Shown here: positions 1 to 5,193 of the stretch, one piece after another
Position numbering within the stretch: the stretch's first letter is position 1
Layout: each line of letters opens with the position of its first letter
NCBI GenBank assembly: GCA_028717105.1
Contig: JAQUOM010000109.1
Location: 1 to 5,241, forward strand
Length of the DNA stretch: 5,241 nucleotides
Direction of reading: 5' to 3'
DNA from: Candidatus Omnitrophota bacterium
Lineage (GTDB): Bacteria; Omnitrophota; Gorgyraeia; Velamenicoccales; Velamenicoccaceae
Notes under the pieces: model-generated
Databases searched by the model: none
Told to the model about the DNA's origin: nothing
Seen by the model: only the letters and a program-made list of their open reading frames with translations
Position numbers and translations under genes: made by a program

Positions 1-201
1 GCGTTTTATCTGCTTCTCTCTTTTTAGGGCTTCCGTCTTTGTAAAAAACTCTTCGATATGATCTATCTCAAATGGACCTTTATTTTTCAGCGACTTTGTC
101 TCGCTTCGTTCGTGCTGTTTGATGCGATCAGGAACATTCTTAGCCGAACCTATATAAAACCGATGGTTCTTCTGGCTCCTGATTATATACACATAATGCA
201 T
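1..201 (-). CDS. Small GIY-YIG nuclease family protein, 3' end cut by window edge
   Basis: Read leftward from an ATG at 199-201, the frame stays open to position 1 (67 codons, C-terminus missing). It shows the GIY-YIG nuclease pattern: YVYII at residues 3-7 (first strand), FYIG at 15-18, R26, H30, PFE at 43-45, E50 and ALKRE at 58-62, where E62 is the expected metal-binding glutamate. The spacing matches the second GIY-YIG gene of this window residue for residue, but only about 20 of 67 positions are identical by eye, so they are not a recent duplicate. Stand-alone proteins of this size (80-100 aa) are common, are probably DNA nucleases, and mostly have no proven role. An in-frame stop at 214-216 limits the start. 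No strong ribosome-binding site is visible. The promoter at 350-378 points towards it. Confidence 0.85.
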   Translation of the reverse strand, partial: MHYVYIIRSQKNHRFYIGSAKNVPDRIKQHERSETKSLKNKGPFEIDHIEEFFTKTEALKREKQIKR

Positions 202-207
202 AGCACA

Positions 208-222
208 AAAGAACTATTCTTT
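208..222. repeat. Short inverted repeat just upstream of the left GIY-YIG start
   Basis: AAAGAA (208-213) and TTCTTT (217-222) are exact inverted copies around a 3-nt loop, ending 6 nt before the ATG of the left GIY-YIG gene. In RNA it could hide the start region. It is AT-rich and weak, so a chance occurrence is quite possible. Confidence 0.35.
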
Positions 223-252
223 CGGGTCACAGCCAGAATAATAAACCAGGCT

Positions 253-311
253 TCCCGCCGTCGCTTGCGCTTGGGCGGGATCCCGCCAAGCCCGTAGGGC
301 GCCAGGCGGGA
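253..311. repeat. GC-rich palindromic repeat: two tandem hairpins
   Basis: The heptamer TCCCGCC and its complement GGCGGGA alternate four times: 253-259, 274-280, 281-287 and 305-311. They can form two adjacent hairpins (253-280 and 281-311), or one 14-bp palindrome at the junction (274-287). The second hairpin contains a further stem, GCCC/GGGC at 290-293 and 297-300. An 8-bp pair, CGTCGCTT (259-266) with AAGCGACG (312-319), overlaps the first arm and offers an alternative fold. It lies in the probable 5' leader of the left GIY-YIG gene. There is no U-tract, so it is not a plain terminator. The form is that of an intergenic palindromic (REP-like) element, but the family cannot be named here. 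Confidence 0.7.
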
Positions 312-349
312 AAGCGACGTCCCCGAAATGTTTGCTCTTAGGGAGTGTA

Positions 350-378
350 ATTATACAAAAACCCCGTCTGGTTTGCAA
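350..378 (-). promoter_or_regulatory. Sigma70-type promoter pointing left
   Basis: On the minus strand the -35 box TTGCAA (373-378, 4 of 6 consensus) is followed by exactly 17 bp and a perfect -10 box TATAAT (350-355). Transcription would begin near 343 and run through the palindromic repeat into the GIY-YIG gene starting at 201, leaving a leader of about 140 nt. The long structured leader also leaves room for an unseen RNA or a later gene as the main target. Confidence 0.7.
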
Positions 379-383
379 GGGGT
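357..383 (-). terminator. Weak hairpin with short T-run, possible end of the ATPase/tRNA transcript
   Basis: On the minus strand ACCCC (379-383) pairs with GGGGT (361-365) across a 13-nt loop, followed by four further T residues. Its position, about 100 nt after the tRNA, suits an intrinsic terminator of the ATPase-tRNA unit. The stem has only 5 bp and the element overlaps the promoter at 350-378, so termination is uncertain. Confidence 0.35.
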
Positions 384-450
384 ATTTTAGAGAGCCCAAG
401 AGCAACCATCCCTCGCTGCCGCTTCATTTCTCAACAGCCGCTCGGGACTC

Positions 451-477
451 GATTTTACTCGCTGCGCTCGTAAAATC
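451..477. repeat. Palindrome directly after the tRNA-Val 3' end
   Basis: GATTTTAC (451-458) and GTAAAATC (470-477) form an 8-bp perfect inverted repeat around an 11-nt loop. It begins 3 nt after the discriminator base of the tRNA. The left arm and loop contain CTCGCT (AGCGAG on the minus strand), a hexamer also present in the loop of the 1455-1494 palindrome. It could mark the tRNA 3' end for processing, or be an inserted repeat beside the tRNA. No T-run follows. Confidence 0.6.
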
Positions 478-480
478 TCG

Positions 481-554
481 TGGGCGATGGAGGACTTGAA
501 CCCCCGACATTCTGCGTGTAAAGCAGACGCTCTAACCAGCTGAGCTAATCGCCC
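481..554 (-). tRNA. tRNA-Val (anticodon UAC)
   Basis: The minus strand folds into a complete cloverleaf. The acceptor stem is GGGCGAT/ATCGCCC with discriminator A at 481. The D stem is GCTC/GAGC with the AGCTGGTTA loop. The anticodon stem is TCTGC/GCAGA with loop TTTACAC, so the anticodon is UAC (518-520), which reads valine GUA/GUG codons. The variable loop has 5 nt. The T arm is GGGGG/CCTCC with loop TTCAAGT and one G-U pair. The CCA end is not encoded (CGA follows), so it must be added by a nucleotidyltransferase. It starts 20 nt after the K-subunit stop with no clear promoter of its own, so it is probably cut out of the ATPase operon transcript. Confidence 0.97.
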
Positions 555-574
555 GATACTTCTTTTTGTTCCTG

Positions 575-1033
575 TTACGCCCCTGAAAACTTGCCCAGGG
601 CGATAAGCGAAAAGACCATGACAAAGAGGGCGACGGTCTCCGTGATACCGAGCACGGCCAGATAGTTGCCGAAACCTTTGCCCGTCTCGCCCATCGCGTC
701 GCAGGCCACAGCCGCGCACTTGCCCTGCCACATAGCAGATAAGCCTATGCCTAAACCGCAGAAAGCGCCGATACCCCACAGATACTGCCCCTGGTTTGCC
801 AGTTCCAGCACCTTGTTCATGACGATATTGCCGTAGATCGTCTGCGTCAAGGGCGCGCCGACAAGCGCGACGAGAAGAAAAGACGCCGTCTTGTTCTGTG
901 AAAAGTTCTTTTTCCAGGCGCCGATGGCCGCCATGCCGGCTATGCCCGTCCCCATGGCAGAACCGCAGGCCGCAAGAGCCAGGATGAGCGCCGCCCCCAG
1001 ATCCTTAAATTGCACCAACACATTTCCTTCCAT
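575..1033 (-). CDS. atpK: V/A-type ATPase K subunit (proteolipid, rotor ring), predicted Na+ type
   Basis: This 152-aa protein forms the membrane rotor ring that carries the coupling ion past the I subunit. It has four hydrophobic helices in two hairpins: about 11-40, 50-76, 84-113 and 122-147. The doubled form is usual for V-type K subunits. By motif alignment to Enterococcus hirae NtpK, the ion ligands are present: T63 and Q64 with Y67 (helix 2, APLTQTIYG), Q103 (helix 3, WQGK) and E132 (helix 4, GITETVALF). These correspond to T64, Q65, Y68, Q110 and E139. This supports Na+ rather than H+ coupling. The start is fixed by AAAGGAG (1040-1046) 6 nt upstream of ATG. K should follow I directly but is separated from it by 407 nt holding the GIY-YIG cassette. 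Many K copies are needed per complex, so this gap may affect its expression. Confidence 0.96.
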   Translation of the reverse strand: MEGNVLVQFKDLGAALILALAACGSAMGTGIAGMAAIGAWKKNFSQNKTASFLLVALVGAPLTQTIYGNIVMNKVLELANQGQYLWGIGAFCGLGIGLSAMWQGKCAAVACDAMGETGKGFGNYLAVLGITETVALFVMVFSLIALGKFSGA

Positions 1034-1039
1034 TGTTCA

Positions 1040-1046
1040 CTCCTTT
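1040..1046 (-). promoter_or_regulatory. Strong ribosome-binding site of the K subunit
   Basis: AAAGGAG on the minus strand lies 6 nt before the K start codon. It allows independent, strong initiation of K, which is not coupled to an upstream gene. Confidence 0.8.
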
Positions 1047-1062
1047 TTTAATGAGCGGGCAG

Positions 1063-1096
1063 TTTACGCGAGGAGAATAACATGAGCGAGCGTAAA
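1063..1096. repeat. Palindrome between GIY-YIG cassette and K gene
   Basis: TTTACGC (1063-1069) and GCGTAAA (1090-1096) are a perfect 7-bp inverted repeat with a 20-nt loop containing GAGCGA. The loop length equals that of the palindrome at 1455-1494 on the other side of the GIY-YIG gene. Read outward-in on opposite strands, both sides show TGAGCGAG followed by TAA(G/A)TTG, so the two palindromes look like opposing ends of one arrangement. Confidence 0.6.
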
Positions 1097-1101
1097 TTGT
1101 A

Positions 1102-1119
1102 GTCCCGCTCCTGCGGGAC
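1102..1119. repeat. Perfect GC-rich stem-loop
   Basis: GTCCCGC (1102-1108) and GCGGGAC (1113-1119) pair over 7 bp around a TCCT loop. No T-run follows on either strand, so it is not a standard terminator. In the operon RNA it lies between the GIY-YIG gene and K and could slow transcription, set a cleavage site or protect the K message. Its TCCCGC core resembles the TCCCGCC arms of the repeat at 253-311. Confidence 0.65.
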
Positions 1120-1132
1120 GTCCGCGAATTAA

Positions 1133-1151
1133 ACCCCCACACCAATTATGT
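1133..1151 (+). repeat. Left copy of the 19-bp cassette inverted repeat
   Basis: ACCCCCACACCAATTATGT is the exact reverse complement of 1423-1441. The stop codon TAA of the GIY-YIG gene lies within it (1146-1148). Outside it, the match continues imperfectly to 1125. Confidence 0.9.
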
Positions 1152-1403
1152 TAACAAGCTGTCATAGATACGCTTCTTAAGTTGAGCAAAAGCTCTCGAC
1201 CTTAGCTTCAGATTAACTTCTCTCTGCCTGGCATCTTTTTCCGACTTATAGCCTTCACAATAAACACATTCAAAAGGTTTTCTGAAATGAGTAGAAGGAA
1301 CTAAGCCATTGTTATGATCTCGAATCCTGCGTTCCAAATTATTGGTAAAGCCAATATAGAGTTCACCGTCCTGCTTGCTCTTGAGCACATAAAGATAAAA
1401 CAT
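1146..1403 (-). CDS. Small GIY-YIG nuclease family protein within inverted repeats
   Basis: This 85-aa protein is a single GIY-YIG nuclease domain. It shows YLYVL at 3-7, LYIG at 15-18, ERR at 24-26, H30, N31, YCE at 48-50 and DARQRE at 57-62, where E62 is the expected metal-binding glutamate. All core residues are present, so it looks active. The length is normal for stand-alone family members. I chose the ATG at 1401-1403 because the domain begins at once and a purine-rich AGAGAAAG precedes it. A start at 1469 would add 22 residues, run through the inverted repeat and overlap the I gene. No second domain for target choice is visible. The gene is on the operon strand, 37 nt after the I stop. 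Its inverted-repeat frame suggests a role in movement or upkeep of the cassette, but this is not shown. Confidence 0.9.
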   Translation of the reverse strand: MFYLYVLKSKQDGELYIGFTNNLERRIRDHNNGLVPSTHFRKPFECVYCEGYKSEKDARQREVNLKLRSRAFAQLKKRIYDSLLT

Positions 1404-1422
1404 CTTTCTCTCGTCTCGGTTC

Positions 1423-1441
1423 ACATAATTGGTGTGGGGGT
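1423..1441 (-). repeat. Right copy of the 19-bp cassette inverted repeat
   Basis: This is the exact reverse complement of 1133-1151. It lies between the I gene and the GIY-YIG start, and its outer end supplies the first base read of the I stop region (TGA at 1441-1443). The imperfect extension reaches 1449 inside the I coding sequence. Confidence 0.9.
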
Positions 1442-3288
1442 CAAGTTCGGCCATGCAACTTATGTTCATTCGCCTCGCTCACTCCATAAGTTGCGGCCTC
1501 ATTTGATAATGGCTTATACGGTGTCCCTGACCACGCAACAGCGGCGTGCCCCGAGAATTCCAGGACGTTCAACCGGACGCCGTGTACAAGGACCGACATA
1601 GGCCCCAGGACAATATTGAGCGCGTGTCCGGCGATGACGATCAAAACAGCCCCCGCAATCCCGACCGCGCCGGTCGCAGCTGCGCCCGCAGCCATCATAT
1701 TGAAAGCATCGGCAATAGCGACAGTAGCCAACCCCACGGCAAACAAGCGGATATAAGAAACAATATCCGTAAAATTATTCACGAGGCTCAGGGCCAGGGT
1801 GCCGAGGCCCGAACCGATGCCCTTGAGAAAGTTCTTCTGGAAATTGACGAAGACAACCACAAGCGCGATGCCGGCGATGATGAGATATTTTCCCGCTGAC
1901 GGGAAAGGGTCGCCCAACAATAAGGTCTTGGCCAGGAAAAACGCCGCCCAGATGATCGAAAGCCATCCCAGCTCCGCCATGGCGACAGGCGAAGGCAACA
2001 ACACGGCAAAACGCCACAGATGCGCAATAGTCAAATGCAGGGCACCGACGGCAAAACAAAACGACTGGATAAAATAGATATCATTGAGCTGCGGCACCAA
2101 AGCCTTGACGCCCAGGTTTGCCAGCCACGCCTGGCCGAAAAAAACGCCGCTCAAGACCCCCCAGACGACCGCGCAGGAACTCAAAAGGTACATCAAAAAG
2201 AACGGCGCCTTGTTCTCCATTTTTTTACCGAACTTGCGGTGCGCCCAAAGCGTCAAAAGAAAATAAACCAGGCCGTATCCGGCGTCGCCGATCAGGATCC
2301 CGAAGAACAAACTGAAAAAAAGCAAAAACACGGGGCTGATGTCGAGCTCTTTATATCCGGGGGTGATCTCAAGGAGCTTAAGGACCGGCCGGATAAGGGA
2401 GACCCATCGCGGGTTACGCAACAATGTCGGGACGCGGTCTTGCGGCAAAGGATCGTTCACAAGCAGGCCCCATCCTTCTTTTTCGGCGGCCCGGGACAAC
2501 TGTTCTGTCTGGTCCGCCGGCGCATAACCCGTCAGATAAACCAAGGTGCCTTCCTGCCCCATGCCCGCAACTGCCCTGGCAAACTCCAGGTCCTTCTCCA
2601 GAACCTTTTTCTGGCGCAGAAAACATTCATTATGACACTGGACAGACCGGCCTTCGCGAACCAGATGTTCCATGACGCGCCGGTCTTCTTCCCGGCGCTT
2701 TTTCATGGCCGCCAGGCTCATCTTCGGCGAGACAACCTCCTTGAAAGGGACGACCACGGGCCCGCGCGAAACAACAGCGCAAAGCGCGCTGCCCTGGTGC
2801 GCCCGCAGGACTTCCACGATCACGTCTTCGGGAAATTTTTTCAGGTCGGAAACCGGCACCTGATAGAGCCGCACGTGGATACTTTGATCGCGCAGCGTCT
2901 TTAAAAGCTGGGGATCAAAATCGCCCCACGGCTCCCATTCGCCGATGGCCACCGCCAGATTCCTGGAGAATTCTTTGAGGTGCTGATAACGCTTCCCCAG
3001 GTCGGCGACGTGGAGCGCCATCTGTTTCCAGTCCGGAAAGGACGGACTTTTCCCTTCCTTTGAAGAAAGGGCGGCATCCTTATTTCCGCCGGAGAAGATA
3101 TCTTCCTGCAAAGCTGCCAGGGCTTCATCCAAAAGCTCGATGTCGCGCTGGCACGCCTCGACATCCTTGCCTGCCGGCGCCTTGTCATGCTCGACGTGGA
3201 CGACGCCCAGCGAACGCAGGCGCTCAACCAGGCCCTGCGCATCCTTGGCCTCGACGATAATGCCGACTTTTTTCATAGGCACTATCAT
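1441..3288 (-). CDS. atpI: V/A-type ATPase I subunit (membrane stator, ion half-channels)
   Basis: This 615-aa protein is the homologue of archaeal I and eukaryotic Vo subunit a, the stator that passes ions to and from the K ring. Residues 1-315 are the cytosolic arm, rich in charged helices. From about 316 to 580 there are seven or so membrane segments. Landmarks are GDAGYG (334-339), DIVSYIRLFAVGLA (508-521) with R514 as the likely essential channel arginine, and the GH...VHGVRLNVLEF region (554-578) with R572. The start ATG overlaps the D stop (ATGA) and has AAGGAG 7 nt upstream, preferred over the in-frame ATG at residue 5. The family usually ends soon after the WSG-PYKP motif (587-593). 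Here about 20 more residues follow, encoded by the palindrome 1455-1494 and the edge of the GIY-YIG cassette, so the tail is probably acquired. Confidence 0.96.
   Translation of the reverse strand: MIVPMKKVGIIVEAKDAQGLVERLRSLGVVHVEHDKAPAGKDVEACQRDIELLDEALAALQEDIFSGGNKDAALSSKEGKSPSFPDWKQMALHVADLGKRYQHLKEFSRNLAVAIGEWEPWGDFDPQLLKTLRDQSIHVRLYQVPVSDLKKFPEDVIVEVLRAHQGSALCAVVSRGPVVVPFKEVVSPKMSLAAMKKRREEDRRVMEHLVREGRSVQCHNECFLRQKKVLEKDLEFARAVAGMGQEGTLVYLTGYAPADQTEQLSRAAEKEGWGLLVNDPLPQDRVPTLLRNPRWVSLIRPVLKLLEITPGYKELDISPVFLLFFSLFFGILIGDAGYGLVYFLLTLWAHRKFGKKMENKAPFFLMYLLSSCAVVWGVLSGVFFGQAWLANLGVKALVPQLNDIYFIQSFCFAVGALHLTIAHLWRFAVLLPSPVAMAELGWLSIIWAAFFLAKTLLLGDPFPSAGKYLIIAGIALVVVFVNFQKNFLKGIGSGLGTLALSLVNNFTDIVSYIRLFAVGLATVAIADAFNMMAAGAAATGAVGIAGAVLIVIAGHALNIVLGPMSVLVHGVRLNVLEFSGHAAVAWSGTPYKPLSNEAATYGVSEANEHKLHGRT
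1455..1494. repeat. 10-bp palindrome inside the 3' end of the I gene
   Basis: GCAACTTATG (1455-1464) and CATAAGTTGC (1485-1494) are perfect inverted copies with a 20-nt loop (1465-1484) that contains CTCGCT. It lies in frame and encodes roughly residues 599-611 of I, beyond the conserved end of the family. It starts 5 nt outside the extended repeat of the GIY-YIG cassette, so it may belong to the same insertion. Confidence 0.8.
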
Positions 3289-3896
3289 ACGGCAGCTCCT
3301 TCCATGATACGCTCGATCTTGCGCTTGGCGATCTTGGAACGGCCGACGGCGTTCGTCATCTGGTCGCCGATATAGATTTTGATGAGACGGATGGCCTCCT
3401 CCGCTTCGGGGATCTTGACCTTTTCAAAAAGATTGACGCGCTGCGTCGTGATCCGCAATTCCTGGCGCAGGATGATTTGCGCTTCATTGAGGACTTCTAT
3501 CTCCTTGCGCAACGACACGATTTCCCTCAAGGCATCTACGGCATGGTCCACCCACAGAGGCGTCAGGAACAAATCGTATTCGGCGGCGGCGAAGTTAAGG
3601 CGTTCAAAGACAGGCAGATCGACGCCGGCGACGTTGCGCGTCCCGCGCACGGCCTCTTTGGGTTTCAGCCACGCGCCGAGGGACACGCCCTTGTCCGTCA
3701 GCAAGCCCGCCCAGGCCTGGCGCTGGGCAACCTTCGCTCTTTCCTTGGCCCGGCATTCTTCCAGGGCCGCATTCAAATGAAGGATCTCCAGTTGAAGCTG
3801 TTGTTTTTTCAACTGGAGAGTCGGCAGGTAACGCTCGTAACTCTTGAGGGCGTCCCGTTGGCGTTTCAATTCGCCTTTGGTGAGTTTGATCTTCAT
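3285..3896 (-). CDS. atpD: V/A-type ATPase D subunit (central shaft)
   Basis: This 203-aa protein is the long coiled-coil axle that turns inside the A3B3 head and links it to the rotor ring. The N-terminus MKIKLTKGELKRQRDAL is the family signature. Long amphipathic helices cover about 5-65 and 125-190, with a more globular middle (about 75-120), as expected for an antiparallel coiled coil. The length is normal. The frame is open up to 3923, but the ATG at 3894-3896 is chosen because the conserved protein begins there and it lies 1 nt after the B stop (TAAGATG). No clear ribosome-binding site is present, so translation is probably coupled to B. Its TGA stop overlaps the I start by 4 nt. Confidence 0.96.
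   Translation of the reverse strand: MKIKLTKGELKRQRDALKSYERYLPTLQLKKQQLQLEILHLNAALEECRAKERAKVAQRQAWAGLLTDKGVSLGAWLKPKEAVRGTRNVAGVDLPVFERLNFAAAEYDLFLTPLWVDHAVDALREIVSLRKEIEVLNEAQIILRQELRITTQRVNLFEKVKIPEAEEAIRLIKIYIGDQMTNAVGRSKIAKRKIERIMEGAAV
3296..3301 (-). promoter_or_regulatory. Ribosome-binding site that fixes the I-subunit start
   Basis: AAGGAG on the minus strand lies 7 nt before the ATG at 3286-3288, inside the end of the D gene. The next in-frame ATG, four codons later, has no such site. Confidence 0.75.
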
Positions 3897-3897
3897 C

Positions 3898-5193
3898 TTA
3901 TTTCTTGGGCCAGTACTTCTCAATCAGGGCTTTCTTGATGCCCGTTTCTTCCGGCGAAAAACACCCGGCCAGGATCTCCCAGCCGCGATCCAATGCTTTC
4001 TCAAGCGAGATATTGACTTCCAAGGACATCATCTGGCTTTCAAAAAGGCCGCCGTAACGCAGAAGCTTCTTGTCCCAATTCGACATCTGGAAACCCATGG
4101 CCTGTTTTTCCAGGGTCTCGCGATAGCTGGCGAAAAGCTGGATCATCGAATCCATGATCGTCCGATGGTCATCGCGCGTGGCGCCGTTGACCTGCTGCTT
4201 GAGGCGGGAGAGCGACCCGAACGGCTCGATCACCTTGTTCTTCAAATAAAACTGGCCTTCCGTGATATACCCTGTATTATCCGGCACCGGGTGCGTCACG
4301 TCGTCGCCGGGCATGGTCGTCGCAGCCAGGATCGTGATCGAACCCGCCGTATCAAAATCAACGGCCTTTTCATAGCGTGCGGCCAACTGGCTGTAAAGAT
4401 CCCCCGGATAGCCGCGGTTGGACGGCACCTGTTCCATGGTGATGGAAACCTCTTTCAAGGCGTCGCAGAAATTCGTCATGTCGGTCAGGAGGACCAGGAC
4501 GCGTTTTCCGGAAAGCGCGAATTGTTCCGCAACGGCCAGGCTCAAATCGGGCACAAGAAGGCATTCGACCGTCGGATCCGAAGCCGTATGAATAAAGAAG
4601 ATGGAACGCGATAAAGCACCTTTTTCCTCTAGGGTGTCCCGGAAAAAAAGATAATCGTCGTATTTGAGGCCCATCCCGCCCAGGATGATGATATCGACCT
4701 GCGCCTGGATGGCGATACGCGCCAACAGGTCGTTATAAGGTTCGCCCGCGATCGAAAAAATGGGCAGCTTTTGAGACTCAACCAGCGAATTAAAAACATC
4801 TATCATGGGGATATTGGTGCGGATCATCCGGCGCGGGATGATGCGCTTGACGGGATTGACCGACGGGCCGCCGATGTCCACAAGGTTCTCGGAGAGTTCC
4901 GGCCCGCGATCCAAAGGGACGCCCGAGCCGTTAAAGATGCGCCCTAAAAGATTTTCCCCCGACGCCACGCGCATGGGATGTCCTAAAAACCTCACCTGGT
5001 CGCCTGTCGAAACGCCCCGGCTGCCGGCAAACACCTGCAGCGAGACGCGTTTGCCGTCGATACGGATGACCTGCGCCAGAGAAACGCCGCTTCTGGTCAT
5101 GACCTGGGCGATCTCCATCGATCCGACGCCGTCAGCCTCGACGGTGATGACATCGCCCGCTATCTGGATGATATGCGTATAAACTTTATGCAC
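3898..5193 (-). CDS. atpB: V/A-type ATPase B subunit (non-catalytic head subunit)
   Basis: This 431-aa protein alternates with A in the A3B3 head. The N-terminal beta barrel is about 1-75, the nucleotide-fold domain about 76-355 and the C-terminal helical domain from 356. The P-loop region reads SIAGEPYNDL (147-156), without the GKT of catalytic subunits, as is normal for B. The LKEVSITMEQVPSNRGYPGDLYS stretch (246-268) is the family signature, and GSLSRL (326-331) holds the likely arginine finger R330 that completes the catalytic site on A. The YWPK end and overall sequence match the chlamydial form closely from memory. The start is GTG (5191-5193), supported by AAGGAAGG 5 nt upstream and by the conserved N-terminus. 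It overlaps the end of A by 8 nt. Confidence 0.97.
   Translation of the reverse strand: MHKVYTHIIQIAGDVITVEADGVGSMEIAQVMTRSGVSLAQVIRIDGKRVSLQVFAGSRGVSTGDQVRFLGHPMRVASGENLLGRIFNGSGVPLDRGPELSENLVDIGGPSVNPVKRIIPRRMIRTNIPMIDVFNSLVESQKLPIFSIAGEPYNDLLARIAIQAQVDIIILGGMGLKYDDYLFFRDTLEEKGALSRSIFFIHTASDPTVECLLVPDLSLAVAEQFALSGKRVLVLLTDMTNFCDALKEVSITMEQVPSNRGYPGDLYSQLAARYEKAVDFDTAGSITILAATTMPGDDVTHPVPDNTGYITEGQFYLKNKVIEPFGSLSRLKQQVNGATRDDHRTIMDSMIQLFASYRETLEKQAMGFQMSNWDKKLLRYGGLFESQMMSLEVNISLEKALDRGWEILAGCFSPEETGIKKALIEKYWPKK

Larger units (their letters stand above)
1125..1449 (-). mobile_element. Putative small mobile cassette: GIY-YIG gene between perfect inverted repeats
   Basis: An 85-codon GIY-YIG nuclease gene fills the space between two inverted repeats. 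The perfect core is 19 bp (1133-1151 and 1423-1441); extended outward to 1125 and 1449 it matches at 24 of 27 positions. The repeat nearest the gene's 3' end contains the stop codon, and the other ends 19 nt before the start codon, so almost nothing inside is non-coding. It sits where the ATPase operon would normally pass from I straight to K. I see no direct target-site duplication at the borders. Known small elements with end repeats usually carry a transposase or depend on one, whereas here the only gene is a nuclease. That the unit moves is inference. Confidence 0.55.

Noticed and set aside
214..405. 63-codon minus-strand frame over the hairpin repeat
   Set aside because: It crosses the promoter and the palindromes, and has no family resemblance.
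387..779. 130-codon minus-strand frame covering the tRNA and the end of K
   Set aside because: It runs through the tRNA-Val gene and overlaps K in another frame. Its sequence is low-complexity and Arg/Gly-rich.
1096..1101. -10-like TACAAT (minus strand) as a promoter for K
   Set aside because: No acceptable -35 box is found 16-18 bp upstream, so it is not listed as a promoter.
1102..1119. Rho-independent terminator between GIY-YIG and K
   Set aside because: The stem is good, but no T-run follows on either strand, and termination here would silence the essential K gene.
1125..1449. Target-site duplication around the GIY-YIG cassette
   Set aside because: Bases outside the 19-bp repeats (GAACTTG on one side, TTAATTC on the other, minus strand) are not direct copies. 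They only extend the inverted repeat.
1404..1469. Longer start for the GIY-YIG gene
   Set aside because: The extra 22 residues are encoded by the inverted repeat and overlap the I gene. The nuclease domain starts exactly at the shorter ATG.
451..1494. CRISPR array from recurring palindromes
   Set aside because: The palindromes differ in arm sequence and spacing, and there are no regular repeats or spacers.
2020..2904. 294-codon open frame on the plus strand
   Set aside because: It lies antisense to the I gene, whose protein is clearly conserved. Its translation is rich in Arg, Gln and Pro and shows no domain I recognise. It is a by-product of codon bias.
3844..4614. 256-codon open frame on the plus strand
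   Set aside because: It is antisense to the well-conserved B subunit, and its translation shows no recognisable protein features.
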